From an uncultured Alphaproteobacteria bacterium (GTDB taxonomy: Bacteria; Pseudomonadota; Alphaproteobacteria; Rs-D84), in assembly GCA_949156565.1 (NCBI GenBank), contig CASCZI010000006.1:22292-86291 (forward strand): a stretch of DNA of 64,000 nt, in the 5' to 3' direction. The position numbers were made by a program, and so were the translations under genes. Under the pieces are notes generated by a model that saw nothing but the letters and a program-made list of their open reading frames with translations, was not told where the DNA came from and ran no database searches. Numbering within the stretch: the first letter of the stretch is position 1; each line of letters opens with the position of its first letter. Below, one piece after another: positions 1 through 9,014 of the stretch.

Positions 1-1078
1 TTTTGCCCGAAACCGCCGCATCAAACCAACGGGAAATGTCCGTTGTTTCGGTCAAACGTGCCGCATCATATTCCGCCAGCCCCAGGTCATTTATATACCG
101 CGCACGTGTTGTTGCAGGTAATTCGGGCATTGTATGGCGGATGCGTTCAATCCGATCATCGTCGATCACCAATTCCAATAAATCCGGATCGGCAAAATAC
201 CGATAGTCCAAGGCATCTTCTTTGGATCGCATCACAGATGTGGTCCCGTCGCCTTGGTTATAGCGCATGGTATCCTGGGGCACGGTACCGCCGTTTTCAT
301 AGATTTCTATCTGGCGGCGGGCCTCGTATTCAATGGCGGTCTTGATGAATTTGAATGACACCATATTTTTGGTTTCGGTGCGGGTTCGAAATTTATTCGA
401 TCCGGCGGGGCGTACGGAAACGTTCACGTCTGCGCGCATAGAGCCTTCTTCCATATTTGCCTTGGATACCCCAAGCGCACGTGCAATCTCCCGAATTTCG
501 CGCAGGTAACGTTCCGCTTCGTCTGGGGATGCGATAAACGAATTATTTTCCGGATTTTTAACATCCAGCCATGTGACAATTTCCAATAACGTGACGCCCG
601 CACGATTATAGTCGGCAAACGATTTTGTCGGATGGGCATCGTGTTTTAACTTGCCGGCGTCTTGTTCCAGGTGTGCCCGTTCAATCAAGATTTTTTTCGG
701 CGACCCATCATCGCCCATAATTTCAACCCATCCACGACCAACCACAGGCGGCCGATCAGCGGGTTGGGTAATTTGATACCCCTGGGGCAGGTCAGGGTAA
801 AAATACTGTTTTCGGGAAAAACGACTGCGCCGCGTGATGTCGGCATTAATCCCCAGGCCGAATTTTATCGCCTGATCAACGCAATAATCGTTTAATACTG
901 GCAACATTCCCGGCATGGCCGCGTCCACCATCGATACCTGGGTATTGGGGGCAATCGTTGGATTATAATCGGCGGAAGCACCGCTGAATAATTTGGCGTT
1001 TGACAGAACCTCTATATGTGTTTCCAGACCGATAACAACTTCCCAATCGCCTGTTTTGCCCTTGATTACATATGTCAT
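1..1078 (-). CDS. gatB: Asp-tRNA(Asn)/Glu-tRNA(Gln) amidotransferase subunit B (partial)
   Basis: GatB binds the mischarged tRNA and, with GatA and GatC, converts Glu-tRNA(Gln) or Asp-tRNA(Asn) to the amidated form. The frame opens with an ATG at 1076-1078 and runs off the window after about 359 codons; the family is about 475 residues, so the C-terminal tail domain is missing here. The N-terminal segment EVVIGLETHIEV and the internal motif RSKEDALDYRYFADPDL are family signatures. gatA and gatC lie 2-4 kb upstream on the same strand, but unrelated genes and pseudogenes separate them, so this is a broken gatCAB arrangement. The call is secure; only the 3' end is unknown. Confidence 0.95.
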   Translation of the reverse strand, partial: MTYVIKGKTGDWEVVIGLETHIEVLSNAKLFSGASADYNPTIAPNTQVSMVDAAMPGMLPVLNDYCVDQAIKFGLGINADITRRSRFSRKQYFYPDLPQGYQITQPADRPPVVGRGWVEIMGDDGSPKKILIERAHLEQDAGKLKHDAHPTKSFADYNRAGVTLLEIVTWLDVKNPENNSFIASPDEAERYLREIREIARALGVSKANMEEGSMRADVNVSVRPAGSNKFRTRTETKNMVSFKFIKTAIEYEARRQIEIYENGGTVPQDTMRYNQGDGTTSVMRSKEDALDYRYFADPDLLELVIDDDRIERIRHTMPELPATTRARYINDLGLAEYDAARLTETTDISRWFDAAVSGK

Positions 1079-1151
1079 GTTTTCTTTCCCTTCGATTAAC
1101 ATTTATTTGTTTAACTGATGTGCGTTGCACCGATATTTTAAATAAAATTCA

Positions 1152-1580
1152 TTAAAATATCGAGATATACTTTCTATTTGTTTGGATAACATTCCGTGAT
1201 GATATTTTCTTGCTGTTTTTTTGCGCTGTTTTAAATAATAATTTGGCCCGTTTATCTTGCAAATCCAAGAATTTCCCATCGGGCATCACAATATATGCCA
1301 TGTGTACTTTGATCTGTGGACGAATAACATACGGTTTAACAGGAATACTTATTATTTCATCTGATTGACCATAGGCAATGGTCATTTTTATCAAAGAATT
1401 TAAGACATATGCATCCACCCAAAAGTTTTCCCCCGAATGAGAATATTCAAAAAGTTGGGATAATTGATCACCATTTTGACATATTTCATGGCGAATTTTT
1501 TCGAAATCGGCGCGTTGATCCCGTGTCATGCCATACAGACGGATATAATTTTTAATTTTTTGAAAAAACAATACCGCCAT
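1152..1580 (-). CDS. Hypothetical protein, 142 aa
   Basis: I do not recognise a family. The product is a soluble, Lys/Ile-rich protein without a signal peptide or obvious membrane segment. It starts at an ATG preceded by AAGGAAAAAGAAC, a usable ribosome-binding site, and ends 73 bp before gatB begins on the same strand. The last 30 residues are Lys/Arg/Asn-rich. It lies between the gatB start and a tRNA-Phe gene, in an AT-rich island with the frameshifted HIT gene, which suggests accessory DNA placed between gatA and gatB. No function is proposed. Confidence 0.6.
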   Translation of the reverse strand: MAVLFFQKIKNYIRLYGMTRDQRADFEKIRHEICQNGDQLSQLFEYSHSGENFWVDAYVLNSLIKMTIAYGQSDEIISIPVKPYVIRPQIKVHMAYIVMPDGKFLDLQDKRAKLLFKTAQKNSKKISSRNVIQTNRKYISIF

Positions 1581-1632
1581 GTTCTTTTTCCTTGCTTTTT
1601 GTTTTTCGTTATTTTAATATGCATCTCACGTT

Positions 1633-1708
1633 GGCTAGGTAGCTCAGTTGGTAGAGCAAGGGACTGAAAATCCCTGTGTCGGCGGTTCGATTCCGTCCCT
1701 AGCCACCA
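1633..1708 (+). tRNA. tRNA-Phe (GAA)
   Basis: The acceptor arm GGCTAGG at 1633 pairs with CCTAGCC at 1698-1704. The discriminator is A1705 and CCA is encoded at 1706-1708. The D arm (AGCTCAGTTGGTAGAGCA), an anticodon arm with loop CTGAAAA and anticodon GAA, and the T arm GGTTCGATTCC are all present. Length is 76 nt. It is transcribed opposite to the flanking gat genes. Confidence 0.97.
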
Positions 1709-1944
1709 TTATTTCCGCGGGGTTCACAAGATTGTGGATTTCGCGGTTTTTCTTTGTAAGCGTATTGTAAGCAACATACAAAGTTTTGGATTGTTTTGTT
1801 TGTTTTATCCAAGTTGGTTAGTTTTCGGCGCATTATACCCCCGTTATCTCCCGTTTTCAATAATAAAATCCGCCGGATGCATTTAATGACTATATTTATA
1901 TGGTAGAATGTCAAAGATGTTTATATATAAGGGTAAAATAAATA

Positions 1945-2420
1945 ATGGCATTTATTTATGAAACTGAAAACTTTGAAGTAGTTACTCACGAAGTGCCGTT
2001 TGTTTCGCGCGAAGAAGGCGGTCATATTAAAATTGTGACTAAACACGGTGTTGTGAAGACAGGACAAAACTAACCCCGCAGGCAGCAATAGAATTGTCGC
2101 GATTAACAATGCTTATTGGGGAAGCAATGGAAATCGCTATGAATAGCCGTGGCATTCCCGTCGTTAAGGTAAATTATGAAGACTTGGGTAATTGGGCTTG
2201 GAAAAAAGGCAAAAAGCCGCATCTGCACATACATTTATTCGGGCGTGTCGAAAATGCTGTAAAGCAAGTATTCCCAGAAACGATCTATTTGCCAGCACGC
2301 GAAAGCGGTTTTTATGATGGTTTTGTTGCATTAGACAAAGACGATATAGCCGAAATTCAAAAACAAATTGCCGTATTGGAAAACACCGACAAATACGATT
2401 TAAAAAATTGGGGGTTGTAA
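1945..2420 (+). pseudogene. HIT-domain protein, frameshifted
   Basis: Two reading frames together encode one HIT-superfamily protein (nucleotide hydrolase/transferase fold). The first frame begins at the ATG at 1945 and ends at a TAA at 2071. The second continues in another frame, with sequence homologous in style (DRTKLTPQAAIELSRL, then the C-terminal part) to 2420. The HIT signature H-phi-H-phi-H-phi-phi is intact as HLHIHLF at about 2220-2240. A single-base indel around 2050-2063 explains the break. No slippery heptamer is visible, so programmed frameshifting is unlikely. It could be a real inactivation or a sequence error. The C-terminal piece alone (TTG at 2094) would lack the N-terminal half of the fold. 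Confidence 0.7.
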
Positions 2421-2483
2421 GTATGCCGACAAATAATGATGGGTCAGGAAAAGAAAAATTATCAAAAGAACATCATAAACGCG

Positions 2484-3237
2484 CGCCTCCTTGGTAATCG
2501 GCATGCCGATGTGAAAGGTTTCATGGCGAAGCCGGGGATTCTCGTGTAACATTTTTTTAATCGCACGCTGATTCTGGGGCATCGTGTTGCTTTCGAAAAT
2601 CCGCACATTTCCCGTGGCGGGGTCGATTATGCGATGCAGCATGGTGCCAAAGGTATAAAACATCGGATTTAAATCCAGCTTGCGTCGTGCAACAATGCCC
2701 AGGCCCGGTTCAGAAAACATCAGCATGGCGGTTGAATTGATGTTGCAGATATTGGGAAACGATTTTATGAACTTTGTCTTTCAGTGTCATCTCTGGCGTC
2801 ATAGAGAAATCGACATTGCAGGTATAGGGCCAGCGATGTTTGGCCGATTATACCGAGTTTTTGAGAAACAGGGAGTCCAAATTTCTTTCCTCTGCCCATT
2901 TGGCAATCGCGGCGGCTGCTGTTGCCACCTGCATGGCACCCATGCGCGCACCGGGGCCGGTAAGTTTAAATTCGTGCATGCCACTGACCCGAAATGCCTC
3001 AAACGACAGGGGAATATAGAGCGTTTCTGGCGTTGGTACCAGCTGGGCCGCGGTCGGCCCCAAAAGGCGTATGAATCCTTGCTGGAACGAAACACATCCT
3101 CTATCCCTGGGTCAATGGGTATCTGCGCCAGGGTGTTGGAGAGTTGGTTCAGGTCGGCCTCCTGCCATCAGCGTATCAATCGCATCACGGTCGGCGGCCG
3201 CCAAGTCCCAGGAAAGAGCGTTGTTTTTACGTGGCAT
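2484..3237 (-). pseudogene. Multiply frameshifted remnant of an unknown gene downstream of gatA
   Basis: An ATG at 3235-3237 lies 7 bp after the gatA stop and opens a frame that stops after about 42 codons. Protein-like sequence then continues in other frames: EADLNQLSNTLAQIPIDPG, then LVPTPETLYIPLSFEAFRVS through AKWAEERNLDSLFLKNS, then NVDFSMTPEMTLKDKVHKIV, then GLGIVARRKLDLNPMFYTFG through MPITKEARVYD. At least four frame changes are needed. I do not recognise the family. The 3' end is not clear: a 25-codon plus-strand ORF (2423-2497, just after the HIT gene) runs into it, so the remnant may be truncated. Decay of a former member of the gatCA operon is the simplest reading. Confidence 0.55.
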
Positions 3238-3243
3238 TGCGTT

Positions 3244-4719
3244 TTATCGCCCCATAACGATTGTTGGGCGGTTGTCCAGATTTGCCATTTCTTCGATACA
3301 TTTGGCCACCGCGAGCACGCGTACATCATCGCCGAATGCCCCCGCCACATGCAGACCCAACGGCAAACCCGATTCATTGTGTGCGGCCGGAACACTGCAC
3401 CCGGGCATACCGGTCATGTTCATTGGGACCAGCATGGCGTTCGAAATCCGTGCCGCGTCATCGCCCAGGTCGGCGTCCAATGCGATGGCCGCACCCGGTG
3501 CCGATGGTGTTAAAATAACGTCACATTTTTCCATTGCCATGTCAAATTCATGTGTCAACAGGTACCGCACCTTGGCCGCATGAACGAACAAAGGATCATA
3601 AAATTCTTTGGTTTGGGTAATGGCACCCGTTAGCATACGGAATTTAACGTTTTCACCAAAACCTGCGGCCCGTGTTTTCATATAGGTGTCGATTAAATCA
3701 TCCCCTTCGACCCGCAGACCGTACCGCATCCCGTCATAACGGGCCAGGTTGGATGCCGCCTCGGCCCGGGAAATAATGCCATATAATGTTGCCGTATGCA
3801 TGATGTGGGGAATTGAAATTTCCACAATTTCGGCACCCGCCGCCGTCATGTCATGGATATATTTCATAAATGTTTTTTGCATATCATCATCAATACCCGG
3901 GGCATTTGCAATTTCGCGAATGATACCAATGCGTAATCCTCGAATGGGGGCCGAATGAATCCCCCCCTTCAATGCATCCACCACCGAATCCGCCCCGGGA
4001 TAGGATGTAGAATCATGAACGTCATATCCCGCCATGCCCGCCAATAACGCCGCGGCATCGTCCACCGTACGGGCGATTGAACCGGGGTGATCCAAACTGG
4101 ATGCATAGGCAAAACATCCATATCGCGAACACAGGCCATATGTCGGTTTTATCCCGACCAAACCGGTTAATGATGACGGAAAACGAATTGAATCGCCTGT
4201 ATCAGAACCCGTCGCCGCCATGCACATGCCGGCCGACACCGCGGCCACAGATCCACTGGATGAACCGCCGGGCATTAATTTAACATCGCGGCTGTATGGG
4301 TTGACCGATGGCCCAAAAAATGATGTGCGGCCGGTGCCAGACATGGCAAATTCATCCATATTGGTTTTACCCAATAAAACCGTTCCGGTGTTAATCAGAT
4401 TCTGGGATACGGTTGATTCATATTGCGGAACAAAGTTTTCCAGCATCCGTGACCCGGCCGTTGTACGTATATCACGGGTGGCAAATAAATCTTTCATGCC
4501 GATGGGAATCCCATCCAATGGTAATGCATTCCCCGCATCATATCGTGCATCCGCCGCCACCGCATCTGCCATGGCCCGATCGGCCGTAACGGTGATATAG
4601 GCGTTTAATTCCGGGTTTAATTTTTCAATTCGGTCCAGATGGGCACGCGTTAATTCCGTGGCGCTAATCTCGCGAGATTTTAGTTTGCATAGGGCTTGGG
4701 TCAATGTCAGGTTAATCAT
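3244..4719 (-). CDS. gatA: Asp-tRNA(Asn)/Glu-tRNA(Gln) amidotransferase subunit A
   Basis: GatA is the amidase-signature subunit that releases ammonia from glutamine for the GatB-bound tRNA. The 491-residue length is normal. The Ser-cisSer-Lys triad is present: Lys76 in GMKDLF, the serines of PGGSSSGS around 153-155, and Ser177 in GSDTGDSIRFP. In that last block the usual motif is GSDTGGSIRQP, so Asp176 and Phe180 are atypical next to the nucleophile. The start at 4719 follows a short spacer after the 169-aa gene. It forms an operon with gatC and that gene, reading gatC, the 169-aa gene, gatA. Confidence 0.95.
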   Translation of the reverse strand: MINLTLTQALCKLKSREISATELTRAHLDRIEKLNPELNAYITVTADRAMADAVAADARYDAGNALPLDGIPIGMKDLFATRDIRTTAGSRMLENFVPQYESTVSQNLINTGTVLLGKTNMDEFAMSGTGRTSFFGPSVNPYSRDVKLMPGGSSSGSVAAVSAGMCMAATGSDTGDSIRFPSSLTGLVGIKPTYGLCSRYGCFAYASSLDHPGSIARTVDDAAALLAGMAGYDVHDSTSYPGADSVVDALKGGIHSAPIRGLRIGIIREIANAPGIDDDMQKTFMKYIHDMTAAGAEIVEISIPHIMHTATLYGIISRAEAASNLARYDGMRYGLRVEGDDLIDTYMKTRAAGFGENVKFRMLTGAITQTKEFYDPLFVHAAKVRYLLTHEFDMAMEKCDVILTPSAPGAAIALDADLGDDAARISNAMLVPMNMTGMPGCSVPAAHNESGLPLGLHVAGAFGDDVRVLAVAKCIEEMANLDNRPTIVMGR

Positions 4720-4750
4720 CTTTTTTTGCCTTGGTTATGTTGTCGTGATA

Positions 4751-5260
4751 TTACCGGGGTTGGGAATACTGATGCATTTTATCGGTGATAATTTTTAACT
4801 TTTTTTTGTATGCCGCAATCCTTTCTCGATACATCAATGCCTGGGCTTGCAATTGATCATATTCGGTTGAAAAAATCATTTTTTTTAACGCCAAATTATG
4901 TTTCAACAAAATATTTTCAATTCGATCAATCAACGGTTTGCATATACCAGCATCTTCAAGGTCTAATCGTGTCCGCATGACAAAGTCACCAACCCCAACA
5001 AAGGGCAGGTACATTGGCACATCCAGCCCCAGTTCATAAATGCTTTTTCTTAAAATATCGTCACAGGGATTGGGGTTTAAAATCGTATAAAATTCGGCAT
5101 AGGTATGTGCCCCCATACCATTAATATGAAATATATTTTTCCCATGCAGATCCAAAAAATTTTGAAGTTCAGCCGGTGTGTTAATATTATACCGCTTTAA
5201 AATATGACGTGTATGCGGGCAAAGCATGTGATCAGGAAATGGTTTTTGTATTGTTGTCAT
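4751..5260 (-). CDS. Hypothetical protein between gatC and gatA, 169 aa
   Basis: I do not recognise a named family. The start overlaps the gatC stop in a TAATG arrangement, so it is translationally coupled to gatC, and gatA follows 31 bp later. No signal peptide or membrane segment is visible. The middle (LEDAGICKPLIDRIENILLKH) resembles the helix-hairpin-helix style of an RNA polymerase alpha C-terminal domain, and the first third (TRHILKRYNINTPAELQNFL) has a similar look; this is weak pattern matching. The C-terminal 50 residues are helical and Lys/Tyr-rich. Its conserved place inside a gat operon would be worth testing. Confidence 0.65.
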   Translation of the reverse strand: MTTIQKPFPDHMLCPHTRHILKRYNINTPAELQNFLDLHGKNIFHINGMGAHTYAEFYTILNPNPCDDILRKSIYELGLDVPMYLPFVGVGDFVMRTRLDLEDAGICKPLIDRIENILLKHNLALKKMIFSTEYDQLQAQALMYRERIAAYKKKLKIITDKMHQYSQPR

Positions 5261-5553
5261 TATTCATCCATTACTTTGGGTACGGCAAAATATCCCCGCG
5301 CGACGCCGGTTGTATCCGGGTCATTGGCCAGAACGGCCGCGCGCATATTGCCGTCGGTAACCGTATCGGCGCGCATTGGTGCGGTATGGCGGGCGGGACT
5401 AAACATCGGGTCTATGTCATGGGTGTCGATATTTTTCAATTCGTCCAGCCATTGAAACACCACCTCTGTTCCCATTTGTTCTAATTGATCTTCGGGGATA
5501 TCAATCCGGATAAGATTGGCAAATTTTTTTAATTGTTGCTTGCTAAACGCCAT
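5260..5553 (-). CDS. gatC: Asp-tRNA(Asn)/Glu-tRNA(Gln) amidotransferase subunit C
   Basis: GatC is the small belt subunit that holds GatA and GatB together. The 97-residue product has the family layout: an N-terminal helical part with LKKFANLIRIDIPEDQLEQM, a middle with LDELKNIDTHDIDPMFSP, and the typical C-terminal RAAVLANDPDT followed by a short tail with GYFAVPKV. Length matches the family (about 95-100). It is the first gene of the minus-strand operon. Its start is divergent from, and within 40 bp of, the likely ruvX start. Confidence 0.92.
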   Translation of the reverse strand: MAFSKQQLKKFANLIRIDIPEDQLEQMGTEVVFQWLDELKNIDTHDIDPMFSPARHTAPMRADTVTDGNMRAAVLANDPDTTGVARGYFAVPKVMDE

Positions 5554-5592
5554 TTTGCATCCTATGATTTTATAAAGCAGGAAAATTATATA

Positions 5593-6051
5593 ATGATTTT
5601 ATCAAATTTCAAGGATTTTCCACGTCATGGGCGTGTGATCGGTATCGATTGGGGCGGGCGTCGGTGCGGTGTTTCGGTGACCGATCAAGACCAAGATTTT
5701 TTCTTTGTACGCCCGCCCATTGTTGTGCCCAGGGGGGGGAAAAAAGATTTTATTGCATCCACGGTGATAGATATGGCCCAATCCATTCACGCTGTTGCCA
5801 TCGTTGTGGGGATGCCATTGCGGATTGATGGGACATCATCGGATACGACCCAAATGGTACGTGAATTTATTGCCCAAATGGACCAAATGACCGAAATACC
5901 CATTTTTGCAATTGATGAAATATTGTCCAGTCGTGCGGCCCAAGATGATATGGGACGTGTTCGACGCAAAGATATCAAAGAAAAATTAGATTCCAATGCG
6001 GCCCGTGTTATCTTGGAAAATGCGATTGCGTTGTCCCGGCGTTCATCATAA
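5593..6051 (+). CDS. ruvX: Putative pre-16S rRNA nuclease / RuvX (YqgF family)
   Basis: YqgF/RuvX proteins have an RNase H-like fold and act in 16S rRNA 5' processing or as Holliday junction resolvase-like enzymes. The start is placed at the ATG at 5593 (152 aa) because AGCAGGAAAA lies just upstream, and the longer frame from 5533 would overlap the gatC start. Motifs in order: GIDWGGRRCGVSVTD (acidic first strand), VVGMPLRIDGTSSD, and FAIDEILSSRAA in place of the common DERLTT block. The last Asp is in the KLDSNAARVILE region. It is divergent from gatC and convergent with the permease gene. Confidence 0.9.
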   Translation: MILSNFKDFPRHGRVIGIDWGGRRCGVSVTDQDQDFFFVRPPIVVPRGGKKDFIASTVIDMAQSIHAVAIVVGMPLRIDGTSSDTTQMVREFIAQMDQMTEIPIFAIDEILSSRAAQDDMGRVRRKDIKEKLDSNAARVILENAIALSRRSS

Positions 6052-6097
6052 AAAAATCCCGGAAATCATGCATATTGCGCGTTTCCGGGTGGGTTTG

Positions 6098-7141
6098 TTA
6101 TTCTTCGCTTTTTGCGGGAATTTTTCCGTCTGCGGATAATAAGATGGCGATCCAACGCGTTGAATCAAATTGGGCCGTGATGATAAATGTTGCCACCAAC
6201 AGGGGGACACTGAAAAACATGCCGGCAACACCCCATATCATCCCCCAGAACACCAGGTTTATCAGGATGGCCAATGTTGAGAGGTTTAGCGTTTTTCCCG
6301 TCAATTTGGGTTCAATAATATTACCAAATAATATTTGCAATCCAATTAATCCGCCTGCGGTAAGTAGTGGTTGGTTTAATCCATCTGTGGTGACCAATGA
6401 ATAAAGAATGGGTAATCCGCACGCTACAATGGCTCCGATGGTGGGAATATAACTGGTGATAAAGACGATAAAGGCCCAAACACCGGCAAATGGTAATCCG
6501 ATTGCGGTTAACCAGAAATAGGACAAAATCCCCGTGACACCAGATATAAGTGTTTTCATAAATAAATATTTTTTCATGTTGGCGTCGATACTGCCCAGGA
6601 TATAGCGCATTTTTTTAGATCGCTTTTTATTGGGAAACAGGGCGGCAAATTTTTTATTAAACGTACTTTGTTCAACAAACATAAAGATCATATAAACCAA
6701 TATCATTCCAATTGTTGTGGCCATGCCGACCGCCGATGCACCCACCGTAGACGCAATTTTCGAAATATTTGGTAACATCGATGCATCAAATCGAATACCT
6801 ATTTCCCCCGATAGATAGTGTCCAAAATCGACCAGTTTTTGTTGCAATTCGGGTAATGCCGCCATTAATTCGTTGGACATGGGACGTACCTGGGTACTGA
6901 ACAAAAACATCGCCCCAATAATGGTTAATCCTGCCAAGATACCCGACACCCAATCCAATGCCAATGACAGATGTCGTCCGTGGACAGAATTGGTTGTCTT
7001 GACCGGAATTGCCCGACGATAATATGATGCAATGGCGTTTATTAAATACCATAAAATCACCGCCGCCAACAATGGGATAAATATTGATCGACCCAACCAG
7101 AGCAATAGCAGCCCACCAGCAAAAAGTATTAATCCATTCAT
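6098..7141 (-). CDS. AI-2E family transporter (PerM/YdiK-type permease)
   Basis: This is a multi-pass inner-membrane protein of the AI-2E exporter-like superfamily; substrates differ across the family and cannot be told from sequence. The start is set at the ATG at 7139-7141, which overlaps the upstream stop as ATGA; a 23-residue in-frame extension upstream is less likely. The 347 residues show two N-terminal helices, a central soluble part (PELQQKLVDFGHYLSGEIGI), then helices with the conserved style TSYIPTIGAIVACGLPILYS and LEPKLTGKTLNLS near the end. It is the last gene of a run of three membrane proteins. Confidence 0.85.
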   Translation of the reverse strand: MNGLILFAGGLLLLWLGRSIFIPLLAAVILWYLINAIASYYRRAIPVKTTNSVHGRHLSLALDWVSGILAGLTIIGAMFLFSTQVRPMSNELMAALPELQQKLVDFGHYLSGEIGIRFDASMLPNISKIASTVGASAVGMATTIGMILVYMIFMFVEQSTFNKKFAALFPNKKRSKKMRYILGSIDANMKKYLFMKTLISGVTGILSYFWLTAIGLPFAGVWAFIVFITSYIPTIGAIVACGLPILYSLVTTDGLNQPLLTAGGLIGLQILFGNIIEPKLTGKTLNLSTLAILINLVFWGMIWGVAGMFFSVPLLVATFIITAQFDSTRWIAILLSADGKIPAKSEE

Positions 7142-8082
7142 TGTTGTACATCCTTTGGTTGCATATGCACGATTTCTGCGTTTGTGTGTTGTGTACCAAC
7201 CGCATGCCATGCCATAAAATTGATCGATAATATTGTTATCAGGATAAAGATATTTACGATAATGGCAACGGTACCAAATGCCCCAGAAATCTGTTTCTTA
7301 ATCTTTTCCGGACCGGCGATGACATACCATAATGCGGTGATAATTACAGGCATCAGGAACAGTGGCCACATCCCCCACGGCAGGCCATAGAACAGCATAG
7401 ATATCCCCGCCATAATAATCAATATTGTCCATGCATTGGCGGGGGATTTGATGATCCAATCGACAAATGCCCCAAAACCTTGATTGGTTGTTACCGTATT
7501 TTTTTTATGGGTATCGTCAAGTATGTATCCCGCCATCGAAAACATAGAGCAGGGCAATGATAACAATATCTTGGTCCGGGGGACACCCAAATGGCGTGCA
7601 CGTAAATATGTTGCATAAAGCGCGGTTATCTGAACCCCGATAATATACATACCCCCAATCCCGAAAATGATCATAAGCATGGTCATCAAAAAGGTTTTTC
7701 CCAGATTCACTGTGGGGGCTAAAAATGCACCCATCATGGGGAAATAGAATAAACCAAAAATGATTAACAGGGCCATCCCCACCAGGCGTGCCGTTATAAA
7801 GGTTGCGGTATCAACGGCAACAAAACTGCGTCGATCTAAAAATTGGTTGGGTAATCGGCGTATTAAACCAACCAATGCCACAATAAATCCAATCCCGGCG
7901 CACATTAACATCGGCCATACGGCGACCGGATGGCCCGGTGTTCGTATTGACGCGACAATCATGGTATAGAGCAAGATCAGTCCCAACGGCAGAAAGAATG
8001 CACATAGCGCAAAACGTAGCGGGGCATATGTTAACCATGATGTCATGGTAGATGATTGATTGGTTGAATTTTTTCGGGGCAT
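7138..8082 (-). CDS. Multi-pass membrane protein of unknown function (paralogue A)
   Basis: I do not recognise a family. The 314-residue product has about eight hydrophobic segments and little soluble sequence. It is a paralogue of the next gene upstream: both have the pattern LYA-Y-LR-LGV-K-ILL-LP-SM-Y in the middle, the same spacing of helices and a short Asn/Lys/Thr/Ser-rich N-terminus. The stop overlaps the start of the AI-2E type permease (ATGA), so the two are coupled. A transport or envelope role is possible but not shown. Confidence 0.7.
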   Translation of the reverse strand: MPRKNSTNQSSTMTSWLTYAPLRFALCAFFLPLGLILLYTMIVASIRTPGHPVAVWPMLMCAGIGFIVALVGLIRRLPNQFLDRRSFVAVDTATFITARLVGMALLIIFGLFYFPMMGAFLAPTVNLGKTFLMTMLMIIFGIGGMYIIGVQITALYATYLRARHLGVPRTKILLSLPCSMFSMAGYILDDTHKKNTVTTNQGFGAFVDWIIKSPANAWTILIIMAGISMLFYGLPWGMWPLFLMPVIITALWYVIAGPEKIKKQISGAFGTVAIIVNIFILITILSINFMAWHAVGTQHTNAEIVHMQPKDVQQ

Positions 8083-8170
8083 TAATATTCCTTTGTTATT
8101 CGTGGTGTTATTGTATCACATCTGGGGGCATCTATCAAAACAAAAAGGGGGCGGTATATTGCCCCCATCA

Positions 8171-8989
8171 TTAGCCAATAAGTTGGCCAACAGATAAAAT
8201 GATAAATCCAATATTGATAAAAATACTTAAAATAACATACCAACCGGACAATGCATGTATGCGGCGTGCGGCCGGTGTGATCAACAGAAACAGTCCAAAT
8301 AATCCCAACAGCATAACCGTAAAGACGATGTTATCAATGCTGGGGGATTGCCACACAGACAGGGCCATTAACAAAACATAACACACCAGTGCGCGTATCG
8401 GTTTGGCAACGATCCATCGGTTAAAGCGTTCAAACCATGATGGCCGGATATCAATTGCCGTCCGTGCAGGTGTTTTTTCAGACATAAAGTATGCCGGACA
8501 ATACAGCATTGTAAAGGGCATCGTTAGGATAATTTTCCATTTTGCCACGCCCATCTTTACGCAACGCAAATAAACCGCATAAAGGTTTAATAACACCAAT
8601 CCAAATGTATAGTATGTGAGCAAAAAGATCGCAAACAACGCAATTGCATAGGCACCCGTTGACGTATTAATTGCCTGGGCAATGGTGGTGGGAATATGTG
8701 GTGCCCAGAGGGCCAATAACAACCCGGCGCCCAAGCTTAACAGTGTAATGGCATTATCGGTCGCCACATAGGAGAGCCGATCAATCGCTTGGCTATGTGC
8801 GGTGCGAATCGCCGGGACGCCGGCAATAATAAAGATAACCGGTGTCATAACCGCAATGTATTGTGGGGCCATCCCCATTAAATTTAAGGCCGTAAATAAT
8901 GCCGCACACAGGATGCCAAACACCAACGGTGCACCCCATACCCATGTGCCCAGCCGCGTTGCGGTGGATTTTGTTGTCTTGTTAATCAT
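8171..8989 (-). CDS. Multi-pass membrane protein of unknown function (paralogue B)
   Basis: No family is recognised. The 272-residue product has seven to eight hydrophobic segments. It shares with the following gene the central block LYAVYLRCVKMGVAKWKI followed by LTMPFTMLYCPAYFM, so the pair arose by tandem duplication. It is 88 bp upstream of its paralogue and 25 bp downstream of the sufC stop, with the same strand, so it is probably cotranscribed with the suf genes. The link to Fe-S assembly is by position only. Confidence 0.7.
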   Translation of the reverse strand: MINKTTKSTATRLGTWVWGAPLVFGILCAALFTALNLMGMAPQYIAVMTPVIFIIAGVPAIRTAHSQAIDRLSYVATDNAITLLSLGAGLLLALWAPHIPTTIAQAINTSTGAYAIALFAIFLLTYYTFGLVLLNLYAVYLRCVKMGVAKWKIILTMPFTMLYCPAYFMSEKTPARTAIDIRPSWFERFNRWIVAKPIRALVCYVLLMALSVWQSPSIDNIVFTVMLLGLFGLFLLITPAARRIHALSGWYVILSIFINIGFIILSVGQLIG

Positions 8990-9014
8990 GGTTCCCTTCC
9001 TTTGGTTTATACGC

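Noticed and set aside
2680..3513. Long plus-strand frame opposite the gatA end and its downstream remnant
   Set aside because: It lies opposite gatA and the decayed minus-strand gene, has no ribosome-binding site, and its residues do not look like a folded protein.
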